Below are positions 16,196 through 26,310 of a stretch of 64,000 bases of DNA, piece by piece. The position numbers were made by a program, and so were the translations under genes. Origin of the DNA: Chitinibacter sp. GC72 (lineage in GTDB: Bacteria > Pseudomonadota > Gammaproteobacteria > Burkholderiales > Chitinibacteraceae); assembly GCF_009760905.1 (NCBI RefSeq), contig NZ_VIRW01000003.1:186001-250000 (forward strand), written 5' to 3'. The notes under the pieces are model-generated. The model was given only the letters and a program-made list of their open reading frames with translations. It ran no database searches and was not told the DNA's origin. Position 1 is the first letter of the stretch. Each line of letters begins with the position of its first letter.

Positions 16196-16819
16196 ATGTC
16201 ACAATTTTTCTCAATTCACGCCGAAACCCCGCAAGCGCGCCTGATCAAGCAGGCGGCCGACATCGTTCGTGGTGGCGGTTTGGTCGTTTACCCGACCGAT
16301 TCATGCTATGCGCTCGGTTGCTCGCTCGACAACAAAGACGGGCTGGAGCGCATTCGCCGCATTCGCTCGCTCGACGACAAGCATCATTTCACGCTGGCCT
16401 GTAGCGATTTGTCGCAATTGGGCAGCTATGCCAAGGTGGATAACCGTACTTTCCGGATGCTCAAGGCGGCGACACCGGGCAGCTACACCTTTATTTTGCA
16501 GGCCACCAAGGAAGTGCCGCGTCGCGTCTGGCATCCGAAAAAGCAGACCGTCGGCTTGCGCGTTCCCGATCATCCGGTCGCTTTGGCGCTGCTTGAAGAG
16601 CTTGGCGAGCCGATGTTGTCGACGACGCTGCTCTTGCCCGGTGAAGAATATCCAATGACCGACGCATGGGAAATTCGTGATCGATTGGAGCGTGATGTCG
16701 ATCTGGTAATCGAAGGCGGTTATTGCGGCACCGAGCCGACGACCGTGGTTGATTTATCGGATGATTACCCGCTAGTGTTGCGCGAAGGCAAGGGCGTGTT
16801 GACGCCATTTGGTTTGTAA
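16196..16819 (+). CDS. yciO: YciO-type Sua5/YrdC family protein
   Basis: A 207-residue member of the YrdC/Sua5 superfamily, whose well-studied members make threonylcarbamoyl-AMP for the t6A37 tRNA modification. Family landmarks are GGLVVYPTDSCYALGCSLDNKDGLERIRRIR, HHFTLACSDLSQLGSYAKVDN, PGSYTFILQATKEVPRR and LRVPDHPVALALLEELGEPMLSTT. Length and C-terminal region match YciO better than TsaC. The biochemical role of the YciO branch is less certain. It follows the PHP gene by 19 bases. Confidence 0.9.
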   Translation: MSQFFSIHAETPQARLIKQAADIVRGGGLVVYPTDSCYALGCSLDNKDGLERIRRIRSLDDKHHFTLACSDLSQLGSYAKVDNRTFRMLKAATPGSYTFILQATKEVPRRVWHPKKQTVGLRVPDHPVALALLEELGEPMLSTTLLLPGEEYPMTDAWEIRDRLERDVDLVIEGGYCGTEPTTVVDLSDDYPLVLREGKGVLTPFGL

Positions 16820-16821
16820 TT

Positions 16822-16870
16822 GGGTATTGCTCTGTAGGCTTTATCTAGTATGACCTGTAGTGTAATACCC
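16822..16870. repeat. 49-bp imperfect palindrome, copy 8 (intergenic)
   Basis: Arms GGGTATTGC and ATACCC at positions 1 and 44 of 49. About 14 of 24 possible base pairs are Watson-Crick, with more wobble pairs, so the whole can fold as one hairpin. A CTAG lies near the centre. It lies three bases after the yciO stop. Confidence 0.85.
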
Positions 16871-16906
16871 TGATGATTTTCTTGCTGCGCTGGCTAAAAG
16901 GAAAAA

Positions 16907-17551
16907 ATGGAACTCACTCTGATTCAGCAAATTGCCGTCTGGGCTTTGCCGGTGCTGTTTGCGATTACCGCCCACGAAGCTGCGCATGCCTATGCGGCGA
17001 AAAAGCTGGGTGATCCTACGGCGTTTTTGTTGGGGCGTATGACGTTTAACCCGCTCAAGCACATTGATCCGGTCGGCACCATCGTGTTGCCGCTGATTTG
17101 CCTGCTGATGCCCGGCGGTTTTCTATTTGGCTATGCCAAACCGGTGCCGGTTAATTTTGATGCGCTACGCAATCCCAAGCGTGATATGCGCTGGGTGGCG
17201 GCGGCTGGGCCGCTGGCTAATCTGGTGATGGCCATGCTCTGGGCACTGGTGTACCGCTTTGCGCTCTCCGGTATGGACGGTAGCTCGTTCCAGCTGCCGT
17301 TGGCTTTGATGGCCGAGGCCGGTATCCAGATCAATGTGATTCTGATGGTGCTCAATCTTCTGCCTTTGCCACCACTCGATGGCGGGCGGATTCTGGTTTC
17401 CCTGTTGCCCAATCAGCAGGCTGCGCAGGTGTCGCGGATTGAGCCTTATGGCTTTCTGATTCTGATCGGCCTGCTGGTTAGCGGCTTGCTGGGGCAGATT
17501 CTGGCGCCCTTGATGCATCTGGTGATGCGGCTGATCGGGCTGATTTTATAA
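16907..17551 (+). CDS. Site-2 protease family (M50) membrane metalloprotease
   Basis: A 214-residue membrane protein with the zinc motif HEAAH (in FAITAHEAAHAYAAKKLGDPTAFLLGRMTFNPLKHIDPVGT) and the third-ligand motif NLLPLPPLDGGRIL in a later membrane helix. This is the compact M50B form with no PDZ domain, unlike RseP. GGMTFNPLKHIDP-type sequence is typical of these small proteins. Substrate unknown; they are widespread and generally regarded as intramembrane proteases. AAGGAAAA precedes the ATG. Confidence 0.92.
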   Translation: MELTLIQQIAVWALPVLFAITAHEAAHAYAAKKLGDPTAFLLGRMTFNPLKHIDPVGTIVLPLICLLMPGGFLFGYAKPVPVNFDALRNPKRDMRWVAAAGPLANLVMAMLWALVYRFALSGMDGSSFQLPLALMAEAGIQINVILMVLNLLPLPPLDGGRILVSLLPNQQAAQVSRIEPYGFLILIGLLVSGLLGQILAPLMHLVMRLIGLIL

Positions 17552-17573
17552 AGCGATCGAGGAGATTATTCTG

Positions 17574-17954
17574 ATGAAGCAGCGTTCCGGTATTTGGTTG
17601 CCTGTGGCTTTGATTGTGATTGGCTCGGGCTGGTTGATGCACCGGCTGGATATTTTTCCCAGCGTGAACTGGATCGTGATTCTGGCCTTGCTGGTTTCGG
17701 GTGTGGCGGTCTTATTGCTTGAAGGCATTAATAAATCAACCGTGGTGGTTGGCCCAATGCTGATCGCAGGCGGCGTAACGACGTTTATTCAGCAGCAATA
17801 TGATCTGGCTCGCTCGGTGCAAATACCGATTTTGCTGATTCTGTGCGGCGTGCTGATGCTGCTGGCGCGCTCGGATCTGATCCGTCCGGCGCCGGAAAAG
17901 CCGTGGCAGCGCGAGCAGCGAGATAAGCAGTCACGCTCGCATCTGGAAGAATAA
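17574..17954 (+). CDS. Small multi-span membrane protein (LiaF/DUF5668-like)
   Basis: A 126-residue protein with about four short hydrophobic segments (residues 8-24, 31-50, 56-76, 84-101) and a charged, basic-acidic tail (EKPWQREQRDKQSRSHLEE). The pattern GIWLPVALIVIGSGWLMHRLDIFP resembles the LiaI/LiaF-like transmembrane region found in small envelope proteins. Function unknown. It is 22 bases downstream of the M50 protease gene and probably co-transcribed. Confidence 0.65.
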   Translation: MKQRSGIWLPVALIVIGSGWLMHRLDIFPSVNWIVILALLVSGVAVLLLEGINKSTVVVGPMLIAGGVTTFIQQQYDLARSVQIPILLILCGVLMLLARSDLIRPAPEKPWQREQRDKQSRSHLEE

Positions 17955-17989
17955 TGGCCTGGTGCTGATGCCGGATTTTAATATTGACA

Positions 17990-18038
17990 GGGTATATTTA
18001 GCTAGGGCAATGCTAGGTTGACCTAGATTAATATACCC
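17990..18038. repeat. 49-bp imperfect palindrome, copy 9 (intergenic, upstream of argD)
   Basis: Arms GGGTATATT and AATATACCC. The interior has three CTAG tetranucleotides and CTAGG/CCTAG pairing. About 18 base pairs can form over the full length. Nearly 170 bases upstream of the argD start. Confidence 0.88.
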
Positions 18039-18200
18039 CGATTTTTTTCGATTGTACTGCGATTGATTTAAGCCAGGTTTTGCGACGGATTGTTTTTATT
18101 GATGAACAATCAGTTCGCTACTTCGGTATTTATTGTGCACAAAGCTAACTGCTAAGATGGGGCTGTTGTTGAGTCCCTGTTTCTTGACTTTGAAGGATGA

Positions 18201-19406
<1,206 letters not shown>

Positions 19407-19851
19407 GTTTGAAGTTTGAAGTAAATTAACCCTGCTCGCGAAGCGAGGCTCCCCTCAAGGAGGGGACGGGAGGGGTGGGAATAGAACATAAAGGCTGCAG
19501 ATTTAATGCCTTATTTCTTAGGCTCGGCTTTGCCGAGACTTAAAATAGTGATTTCCCACTTTGTTAGCAGCCTGAACCCGCCTTTATGGCGGGTTTTTTT
19601 ATGACTTTTGGCCGGTTTTTGCCGCGTGGCGAATGCATTTTGAGGTAGACAGTTCAATAAGGGTTTTCCACGTAAGGGAAAAACACAGTGTTCCGCGCAA
19701 CAGCAAACAGGTAATTTGCGTGAATACCGAACTGTAACGGTAAAATTCACATCGATCTGATATGGATTGCACATAAAACGGTCGGCACGAACGCACACGA
19801 ACACAAGTTTGGGCTGAATCGTACTTATAAACCTCCTCAAGGGTGGCTAGC
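19407..19851. other. Intergenic region between argD and livH
   Basis: About 445 bases with no convincing gene. It holds a GC-rich inverted repeat (CCCCTC and GAGGGG, 19451-19465) in a CTCGCGAAGCGAGG context. A CTCGGC/GCCGAG hairpin follows near 19522-19536, then an intrinsic terminator at 19575-19600. The stretch 19700-19840 is AT-richer and probably carries the liv promoter. No gene for a branched-chain amino acid binding protein is present. Confidence 0.6.
19575..19600 (+). terminator. Intrinsic terminator downstream of argD
   Basis: Stem AACCCGCC / GGCGGGTT with loop TTTAT followed by a T-run (GGGTTTTTTT). It points rightwards, so it ends transcription coming from argD before the liv genes. 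Confidence 0.85.
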
Positions 19852-20781
19852 GTGGATATCTTTTTACAACAACTGATTAATGGCCTGGTGGTCGGCAGCA
19901 TTTATGCGCTGATTGCACTGGGCTATACGATGGTGTACGGCATTATGCAGCTGATCAATTTTGCCCACGGCGAAATTGTGATGATTGGCGCGATGGTGAC
20001 GATTACCTGCATTAATTTGCTCGTCGGCGCTGGCGTGCAATTACCCGGCCCGGCCTTGCTGCTCGTCGGCCTGATGATGGCGATTCCGGTGTCGATGTTT
20101 CTGGGTTACTCAATCGAAAAGATTGCTTACCAGCCCTTGCGCAAAGCACCGCGTCTGGCGCCGCTGATTACCGCAATCGGTGTTTCAATTGTGCTGCAAC
20201 AGGCAGCAATGCTGATCTGGGGCCGCAATTACCGCCCGTTCCCGCAAATACTGCCGTCTGAGGTGCATATTATCGGTGGCGCGGCGATTACCGATCTGCA
20301 GATTGCCATTATCGCGCTGGCGCTGCTATTGATGGGCGGGCTGTTCTTTATGATCGAGAAAACCAAGCTCGGTCGTGCCATGCGCGCAACGTCACAAAAC
20401 CCGGAAGTGGCCAAACTGATGGGCGTGAACGTCAATACGATTGTGTCGATGACCTTTGTGATCGGCTCGGCGCTCGGTGCCATGGCCGGTGTGATGGTCG
20501 CGGCCAATTACGATCAGGCCCATGCCTATATGGGTTTTATGATCGGGCTGAAAGCGTTTACGGCGGCGGTGCTGGGCGGGATTGGCAATATCGGTGGTGC
20601 GGTACTGGGCGGTATTTTGCTCGGCGTTATCGAAAGTCTGGGCTCGGGTTACCTGGGTGATCTGACTGGCGGTGTTTTGGGCAGCCACTACAAAGACATT
20701 TTTGCCTTTGTCGTGCTGATTATTGTTCTGGTATTCCGTCCGTCCGGCTTGCTGGGCGAGCGTGTGGCTGAACGCGCTTAA
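19852..20781 (+). CDS. livH: Branched-chain amino acid ABC transporter permease LivH
   Basis: Inner-membrane permease of the LivH family, about 309 residues, with the typical opening MDIFLQQLINGLVVGSIYALIALGYTMVYGIMQLINFAHGEIVMIGAM and the EAA-like coupling region MRATSQNPEVAKLMGVNVNTIVSMTFVIGSALGAMAGVM. I chose the GTG at 19852, which gives the canonical MDIFLQQ start; a GTG nine bases earlier is in frame. It heads livHMGF. The binding-protein gene usually next to it is absent from this window, so LivK must be encoded elsewhere. Confidence 0.92.
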   Translation: MDIFLQQLINGLVVGSIYALIALGYTMVYGIMQLINFAHGEIVMIGAMVTITCINLLVGAGVQLPGPALLLVGLMMAIPVSMFLGYSIEKIAYQPLRKAPRLAPLITAIGVSIVLQQAAMLIWGRNYRPFPQILPSEVHIIGGAAITDLQIAIIALALLLMGGLFFMIEKTKLGRAMRATSQNPEVAKLMGVNVNTIVSMTFVIGSALGAMAGVMVAANYDQAHAYMGFMIGLKAFTAAVLGGIGNIGGAVLGGILLGVIESLGSGYLGDLTGGVLGSHYKDIFAFVVLIIVLVFRPSGLLGERVAERA

Positions 20782-20796
20782 CCGGAGATCACGACA

Positions 20797-21951
20797 ATGA
20801 ATGCATTATTAATGGAAAACAATCGCAAAAACACCATCTTGCTGGCGGTATTGGCCGTTGTGCTGGCGGTGTTGCCTTGGGCGCTGGGTGGTTTTTTTGA
20901 AAACGGCAATTCATGGCTGCGCGCAGTCGATTTTGCCTTGCTCTATATCATGCTGGCGCTGGGGCTCAATATCGTTGTTGGCTACGCCGGTTTACTCGAT
21001 CTGGGCTATATCGCGTTTTATGCCGTTGGTGCTTACCTGTTTGCCATCCTTAATTCGCCGCACTTGCAGGCTGTTTTGCCCGCCTGGTTGAGCCACCCGC
21101 CATTTCTGGTGATGATGATTCTGGCAGCGGTGGTCGCTGGGATTTTTGGCGTGCTGCTCGGTTCGCCCACGCTCAAACTGCGCGGTGATTATCTGGCGAT
21201 TGTCACGCTGGGTTTTGGCGAGATTGTGCGTATTTTCATGAACAATCTGGACCGCCCGGTCAATATCACCAATGGCCCGCAAGGCATCAATAATATCGAT
21301 CCGGTGCAGATTGGCGGCTATGACTTTGGTCGTCCCATCGAGTTTTTGGGCCTGACCTTTGAAAAAATCCATCTGTATTACTACCTGATTCTGGCGTTTT
21401 GCGTACTGATCATCTTTGTTTCAGTCCGTTTGCAAAATTCGCGTATCGGCCGGGCCTGGGTGGCCATCCGCGAGGATGAAATTGCCGCCAATGCCATGGG
21501 CATTAATACGCGCAATGTCAAATTGCTCGCTTTTGCAATGGGTGCCAGCTTTGGTGGTGTCTCTGGTGCGCTGTTTGCCAGCTTTCAGGGCTTTGTATCG
21601 CCAGAATCATTTGTGCTGATGGAATCGATCATGGTCTTGTGCATGGTCGTGCTCGGCGGGATGGGTAATATCCCCGGCGTGATTCTTGGGGCGATTATTG
21701 TGTCGATTACCCCTGAATTGCTGCGCGACATTATCAATCCGCTGCAAATGGCGATTGCGGGCAAGCGGGTCGTTGATCCGGAAAACCTGCGCATGCTGAT
21801 TTTCGGTCTGGCCATGATTGTTATCATGCTGGTGCGCCCGGCTGGTCTGTGGCCTTCCAAGCGCCGCCGTGCCGAATTGAAACCGAAAACCAAAGATATT
21901 GCCCTGCAAGAAAAAGACAGCTTGCAAGATGCGGAGCGCAATCATGACTGA
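20797..21951 (+). CDS. livM: Branched-chain amino acid ABC transporter permease LivM
   Basis: Second permease of the Liv transporter, 384 residues. Family features include LNIVVGYAGLLDLGYIAFYAVGAYLFAIL, GSPTLKLRGDYLAIVTLGFGEIVRIFMNN and the coupling segment GRAWVAIREDEIAANAMGINTRNVKLLAFAMGASFGGVSGALFAS. It ends in a basic cytoplasmic tail (RRRAELKPKTKDIALQEKDSLQ). CCGGAG lies about 11 bases before the ATG. The 3' end overlaps livG by eight bases. Confidence 0.93.
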   Translation: MNALLMENNRKNTILLAVLAVVLAVLPWALGGFFENGNSWLRAVDFALLYIMLALGLNIVVGYAGLLDLGYIAFYAVGAYLFAILNSPHLQAVLPAWLSHPPFLVMMILAAVVAGIFGVLLGSPTLKLRGDYLAIVTLGFGEIVRIFMNNLDRPVNITNGPQGINNIDPVQIGGYDFGRPIEFLGLTFEKIHLYYYLILAFCVLIIFVSVRLQNSRIGRAWVAIREDEIAANAMGINTRNVKLLAFAMGASFGGVSGALFASFQGFVSPESFVLMESIMVLCMVVLGGMGNIPGVILGAIIVSITPELLRDIINPLQMAIAGKRVVDPENLRMLIFGLAMIVIMLVRPAGLWPSKRRRAELKPKTKDIALQEKDSLQDAERNHD

Positions 21952-22714
21952 AGTGTTGTTAAGTATTGAAGGGATCAACAAGCGTTTTGGTGGCCTGCAT
22001 GCACTGAGCGGCGTAGGGCTGACGATCAACAAAGGTGAAATTTATGGCCTGATCGGCCCCAATGGCGCGGGCAAAACCACGCTGTTTAATGTGTTGACCG
22101 GGCTTTATCAGCCGGATGAGGGCAAATTTACCTTCCAAGGCAAAGACCTGTTCCGCAAAAAACCCAATGTGGTGGTCGAATCGGGGATTGCGCGGACATT
22201 CCAGAATATCCGCCTGTTTGCCAATATGACCACACTTGAAAACGTGATGGTTGGCCAGCATGTCCGCACCAAAACCGGCGTGCTGGGTGCGGTGCTGCGC
22301 CATCCGAAAGCCAAGGCTGAAGAGGAGGCAATTCGCCTTAAATCCGAAGGCCTGCTGGCCTATGTTGGCATTGCCGACCGTGCTGAAGAGCTGGCGCGCA
22401 ATCTATCGTATGGTGATCAACGACGCCTGGAAATCGCGCGCGCGCTGGCCACCAACCCGACGCTGCTGGCGCTGGACGAGCCTGCAGCCGGGATGAACCC
22501 GAAAGAAACCGACGACTTGAAAAAGCTGATGGAAAAAATTCGCGCCGATGGCGTGACCATTTTGCTGATCGAGCACGATGTCAAGCTGATGATGGGCCTG
22601 TGTGACCGGATTGCAGTGCTCGATTATGGCAAAAAAATCGCCGAAGGCGTGCCAGAGCAAGTGAAAAATGATCCACGCGTGATTGAAGCCTACCTTGGAG
22701 TTGCGCCCGAATGA
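21944..22714 (+). CDS. livG: Branched-chain amino acid ABC transporter ATPase LivG
   Basis: ATP-binding subunit, about 256 residues: Walker A GPNGAGKTT (about residues 37-45), the LivG-specific insert with GIARTFQNIRLFANMTTLENVMVGQH, signature LSYGDQRRLEIARAL, Walker B LLALDEPAAGMNPKE and switch His in IEHDVKLMMGLCDRI. I chose the ATG at 21944 (MTEVLLSIEGINKRFGG) since it fits family length; ATG overlaps with the livM end. Confidence 0.94.
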   Translation: MTEVLLSIEGINKRFGGLHALSGVGLTINKGEIYGLIGPNGAGKTTLFNVLTGLYQPDEGKFTFQGKDLFRKKPNVVVESGIARTFQNIRLFANMTTLENVMVGQHVRTKTGVLGAVLRHPKAKAEEEAIRLKSEGLLAYVGIADRAEELARNLSYGDQRRLEIARALATNPTLLALDEPAAGMNPKETDDLKKLMEKIRADGVTILLIEHDVKLMMGLCDRIAVLDYGKKIAEGVPEQVKNDPRVIEAYLGVAPE

Positions 22715-23424
22715 GTACCTTATTAGAAGTTAAAGATCTGAAAGTTGCCTATGGTGGCATTCATGCGGTGAAAGGGATTGATCTGGAGGTTAAGCAAGGC
22801 GAGCTGGTGGCACTGATCGGGGCCAATGGTGCTGGCAAAACCACGACGCTGAAAACGCTGATGGGCATGGTCAAACCCGCTGGTGGTGAGATTGTCTTTG
22901 ATGGCAAATCAACGACCAAGCTGGCTGCGCACGATTATGTGAAACAGGGTCTGGTGATGGTGCCGGAAGGGCGCGGCATTTTCAGCCGCCTGACGGTAGA
23001 AGAAAATCTGCTGATGGGTGCGTACAGCCGCAACGATAAAGCCGACATCCTGCACGATATGGAACGCGTTTATCACCTGTTTCCGCGCCTGAAAGAGCGT
23101 TACAAGCAGCTGGCCGGTACGCTCTCTGGTGGCGAGCAGCAAATGGTGGCCATTGGCCGCGCCATGCTGAGCCGCCCCAAACTGCTCTTGCTGGACGAGC
23201 CATCAATGGGGCTGGCGCCGATTATCGTGCAGAAGATTTTTGAAATCATCAAAATGATCGCTGCCGAAGGCGTCACCATGCTGCTGGTTGAACAAAATGC
23301 CAAGCTTGCCTTGCAAACCGCAGATCGCGGCTATGTGATGGAGTCGGGCAAAGTCACTTTTAGCGACAAAGCTTCGGCCTTGCTGGCGAACGAGAAAGTG
23401 CAGCAAGCCTATCTGGGTGAGTGA
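22711..23424 (+). CDS. livF: Branched-chain amino acid ABC transporter ATPase LivF
   Basis: Second ATP-binding subunit, 237 residues: LLEVKDLKVAYGGIHAVKGIDLEV, Walker A GANGAGKTT, VPEGRGIFSRLTVEENLLMGAY (a LivF hallmark), signature LSGGEQQMVAIGRAM, Walker B LLLLDEPSMGLAPI and EQNAKLAL. It overlaps livG by ATGA and is closed by a bidirectional terminator shared with sodC. Confidence 0.95.
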   Translation: MSTLLEVKDLKVAYGGIHAVKGIDLEVKQGELVALIGANGAGKTTTLKTLMGMVKPAGGEIVFDGKSTTKLAAHDYVKQGLVMVPEGRGIFSRLTVEENLLMGAYSRNDKADILHDMERVYHLFPRLKERYKQLAGTLSGGEQQMVAIGRAMLSRPKLLLLDEPSMGLAPIIVQKIFEIIKMIAAEGVTMLLVEQNAKLALQTADRGYVMESGKVTFSDKASALLANEKVQQAYLGE

Positions 23425-23438
23425 TAACGCATCACAGC

Positions 23439-23477
23439 AAAATGCCACTCCCTGGTATTCGGGGAGTGGCATTTTTT
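23439..23477. terminator. Bidirectional intrinsic terminator between livF and sodC
   Basis: Stem AAAATGCCACTCCC / GGGGAGTGGCATTTT around TGGTATTC, with A-run on the left and T-run on the right. It serves the convergent livF (+) and sodC (-) genes. Confidence 0.9.
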
Positions 23478-24024
23478 ATTTCATCATTTCGCTTATCACG
23501 CCACAGGCAATCCGTGGGCCGGAGTTACCCGCTGGCTGGCTCATGTAATCGTCCGGGTTGGCATGGATAACAACAGCCCGCCCAATAATGGAATGATCGG
23601 CTTTCGGATTTAGGCTGAAGTCCATCAACATCATCTCCACCATTACCCGACCGTTGGCATCGGCTTTCAGGTTGGCCAGATCGCCCAGATGATGTTCACT
23701 ATCTTGCTGACCATGCTTCACTTTACCCGGATTAAAATGCCCGCCAGCACTACTAAAGTCCATTTTGCTGCAATCGCCGGTTTCATGGATGTGAAAACCA
23801 TGTTCGCCATTGGGCTTTAGCCCGGAGATCTTGCCCTTGAGCATTAGATGGCCATTCATTTCGTGCACCATCAGCATGCCCATGACTTGCTGATCTTGAG
23901 CGGATTTAAAATGAGCGCCATATTTGGGCCCATGCTGCATCATTCCTTTGGAATGACTGCTGGTCTGGGTTGTACATCCACCCAGAAATACGATGAATAA
24001 TGTAAGGCAAAGAGGCTTAATCAT
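23476..24024 (-). CDS. sodC: Cu-Zn superoxide dismutase, lipoprotein
   Basis: Periplasmic copper-zinc superoxide dismutase of 182 residues. The signal peptide ends in the lipobox LGGC, so the mature protein is probably lipid-anchored. Metal-site motifs are HGFHIHETGDCS, SAGGHFNPGKVKHG, HLGDLANL and the C-terminal GNSGPRIACGVI with the disulfide cysteine. A His- and Met-rich linker (HSKGMMQHGPKYGAH, residues about 26-40) follows the lipobox and might bind copper. Single gene, convergent with liv. Confidence 0.95.
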   Translation of the reverse strand: MIKPLCLTLFIVFLGGCTTQTSSHSKGMMQHGPKYGAHFKSAQDQQVMGMLMVHEMNGHLMLKGKISGLKPNGEHGFHIHETGDCSKMDFSSAGGHFNPGKVKHGQQDSEHHLGDLANLKADANGRVMVEMMLMDFSLNPKADHSIIGRAVVIHANPDDYMSQPAGNSGPRIACGVISEMMK

Positions 24025-24112
24025 GATGCAACTCCTGCTTGGGGAGGTTTAAGCCTAAGTTTGCGTGCAGATTGCGCAATGCCTCATTGGCCGATGAGTT
24101 GATAAAAGGTCA

Positions 24113-24138
24113 TAAAAAAAACCCTGCCGAAGCAGGGT
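24113..24138 (-). terminator. Intrinsic terminator of prlC
   Basis: ACCCTGC / GCAGGGT stem with CGAA loop next to an A-run on the + strand, i.e. a T-run for leftward transcription, 31 bases beyond the prlC stop. Confidence 0.88.
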
Positions 24139-24168
24139 CTGGAATCTCAATCGTCAGTAGCGGTTGAA

Positions 24169-26226
24169 TTAATCACTCAGACCGTTATGGCGCAGCAGCG
24201 CGTCGATGGCTGGCGCGCGGCCACGGAAGGCGGCGAACGACTCGGCAGCCGGGCGTGAGCCGCCGACTGAGAGGATTTCCTTGCGGAAACGCGCGCCAAC
24301 AGCCGGATTAACAACGCTGCACCCGGTTTGGTCGGCGGCTTCTTCAAACGCAGCGTAAGCGTCAGCGCTCAGTACTTCGGCCCATTTATAGCTGTAGTAA
24401 CCCGCCGCATAGCCACCAGCGAAAATATGGCTGAACGATTGCGGGAAGCGGTTGTATTCCGGTGGCAGTGGCAGCGCCAATTCCTGCTGCACCGCTTGCG
24501 CAAAGGCAGTTAGATCGCCCGCTGAAATCGCTTCGGATTTCTGGTGCAGCGCCATATCGAAAATCGAAAAATACAATTGGCGTTGCAGGCCTGAACCGCT
24601 GTGGAAGTTTTTCGCCGCCAGCATTTTATCGAACAAACTATGGGGTATAGTCTGCAAAGTCTCGATATGGCGGGTCAAAGCTGGCAATACCTGCCATTCC
24701 CAGCAGAAATTTTCCATAAACTGGCTAGGCAATTCAACTGCATCCCACTCGACGCCGCTAATGCCAGAAACTTCGAGCTCGTCCACTTCGGTCAGCAAGT
24801 GATGCAGCGCGTGGCCCATTTCGTGGAACAAGGTAATCACATCGTCGTGCGGCAGCATGGCGTCTTTGCCATCGACGCCGCTGGCGAAGTTGCACACAAT
24901 CAGCGCCACTGGCGTTTGCACCGTGCCATCGGCACGCAGCTTGCGGCCACGCACATCGTTCATCCACGCGCCGCCTTGCTTACCTTCGCGCGCGTGCAAA
25001 TCCATATACAGGCCACCAACCAGCGAACCGTCATTATTTTTTAGCTCGAAATATTGCACGTCGTCGTGCCAGACTGGCGCTTGCGCAGGGACGAATTGCA
25101 AGCCATACAGCTCGGAAATCAGCTTGAACAGGCCAGTAAGTACAGTCGGCTCGGTGAAATACTGCTTCACTTCCTGCTCGCTAAACGAGTATTTCTGTTC
25201 GCGCAGGCGCTCGGACACCAGTGCCACATCCCATGCTTCCAGTTTTTCGATACCGAATTCGGCCTTGGCAAAGCTTTCCAGCTCGGCGCGATCAGCCAGC
25301 ATATAGGGCTTGGCGCGTTCGGCCAGATCTTTCAAAAAGGCGATCACTTGCTCAGGGCTATCGGCCATTTTGGTGATCAATGAGGTTTCGCCAAAATTCT
25401 CGTGGCCGAGCAGGGTGGCGCTTTCCTGGCGCAAGGCGAGGATTTCGGGAATCAGCACACCGTTGTCCCACTCGGTTTTGCCAAATTCGGACGCTCGCGT
25501 TGAATAAGCTTTATACAATTGCTCGCGCAGTGTGCGGTTTTGTACGTATTGCATGACCGGCAAATAGCTTGGCATTTTAAGCGTGATTTTATACCGCCCA
25601 TCATGACCATCGGCGTCCGCTTGCGCTGCGGCGGCAGCTAGGTTGTCATCGGGCAGGCCGTTAAGTTCATCGGCGCTCACATACAGCGCAAAATCATCGG
25701 TGGCATCGAGGACATTCTGTGAGAACCGCGTTGTCAGCTCGGAAAGCTTTTCTTCAATTTCCTTGAAACGCTGTTTCTGTTCGACTGGCAATTCAGCGCC
25801 GGAGAGAACAAAACCGCGAATTGCATCGTCGATAATCACTTTGCGCGTTGGAGTCAGCTGCTCGTATTCGCGCTCTTTCACCGCTTTGTACAGCGCATAG
25901 AGTTTTTCGTTCTGCCCCAATTCGGTGAAGAAGTTCGAGATGCGCGGGATATTGCTGTTGTACGCATCGCGCAACTCGGGCGTATTCACCACCGACTCCA
26001 GATGACCAATCACGCCCCAGGCCCGCCCCAGATGTTCGAGTGGCTCTTCGAGTACGGCCAGACTATCCCAGCTTGGATTGGCAATTTGCTCGGCAGCAGC
26101 AATCGCGGCCGCGGCGTTTTTCAACAGGGTATCGAGCGCTGGGTTAATATGCTCGGGCTTTACAGCCGCATACTGGGGTAGGGTAGAAAAGTCGAGCAGC
26201 GGATTGTTTTCTGTGGTCGTGGTCAT
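24169..26226 (-). CDS. prlC: Oligopeptidase A (M3 metallopeptidase)
   Basis: Cytoplasmic zinc oligopeptidase that degrades peptides such as cleaved signal peptides. About 685 residues. The zinc motif HEMGHALHHLL appears around residue 470, within VITLFHEMGHALHHLLTEVDELEVSGISGVEWDAVELPSQFMENFCWE. I chose the ATG at 26226 (MTTTTENNPLLDF), where homologues begin, rather than an ATG 24 bases upstream. A palindrome element lies at 24643-24692 within the gene where the protein sequence is normal (TRHIETLQTIPHSLFDKML). Confidence 0.95.
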   Translation of the reverse strand: MTTTTENNPLLDFSTLPQYAAVKPEHINPALDTLLKNAAAAIAAAEQIANPSWDSLAVLEEPLEHLGRAWGVIGHLESVVNTPELRDAYNSNIPRISNFFTELGQNEKLYALYKAVKEREYEQLTPTRKVIIDDAIRGFVLSGAELPVEQKQRFKEIEEKLSELTTRFSQNVLDATDDFALYVSADELNGLPDDNLAAAAAQADADGHDGRYKITLKMPSYLPVMQYVQNRTLREQLYKAYSTRASEFGKTEWDNGVLIPEILALRQESATLLGHENFGETSLITKMADSPEQVIAFLKDLAERAKPYMLADRAELESFAKAEFGIEKLEAWDVALVSERLREQKYSFSEQEVKQYFTEPTVLTGLFKLISELYGLQFVPAQAPVWHDDVQYFELKNNDGSLVGGLYMDLHAREGKQGGAWMNDVRGRKLRADGTVQTPVALIVCNFASGVDGKDAMLPHDDVITLFHEMGHALHHLLTEVDELEVSGISGVEWDAVELPSQFMENFCWEWQVLPALTRHIETLQTIPHSLFDKMLAAKNFHSGSGLQRQLYFSIFDMALHQKSEAISAGDLTAFAQAVQQELALPLPPEYNRFPQSFSHIFAGGYAAGYYSYKWAEVLSADAYAAFEEAADQTGCSVVNPAVGARFRKEILSVGGSRPAAESFAAFRGRAPAIDALLRHNGLSD
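24643..24692. repeat. 50-bp imperfect palindrome, copy 10 (inside prlC)
   Basis: Left arm GGGTAT, right arm GGCAATACCT. Read in the prlC direction it uses the codon ATA next to CCC, while the encoded residues match the family without insertion. Confidence 0.75.
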
Positions 26227-26310
26227 GGTTGCTCTCAGGTAGAATCGCATTGATCAGATGCAATTTAAATGGGCGCTTGCGCGACTAATTTCAAGGTAGT
26301 GAGACAGATT

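Noticed and set aside
19451-19465. GC-rich inverted repeat as the argD terminator
   Set aside because: No T-run; the proper terminator is at 19575-19600.
19511-19840. Open frames on the minus strand in the argD-livH gap
   Set aside because: No ribosome binding site, odd composition, and they cross a terminator; not believable genes.
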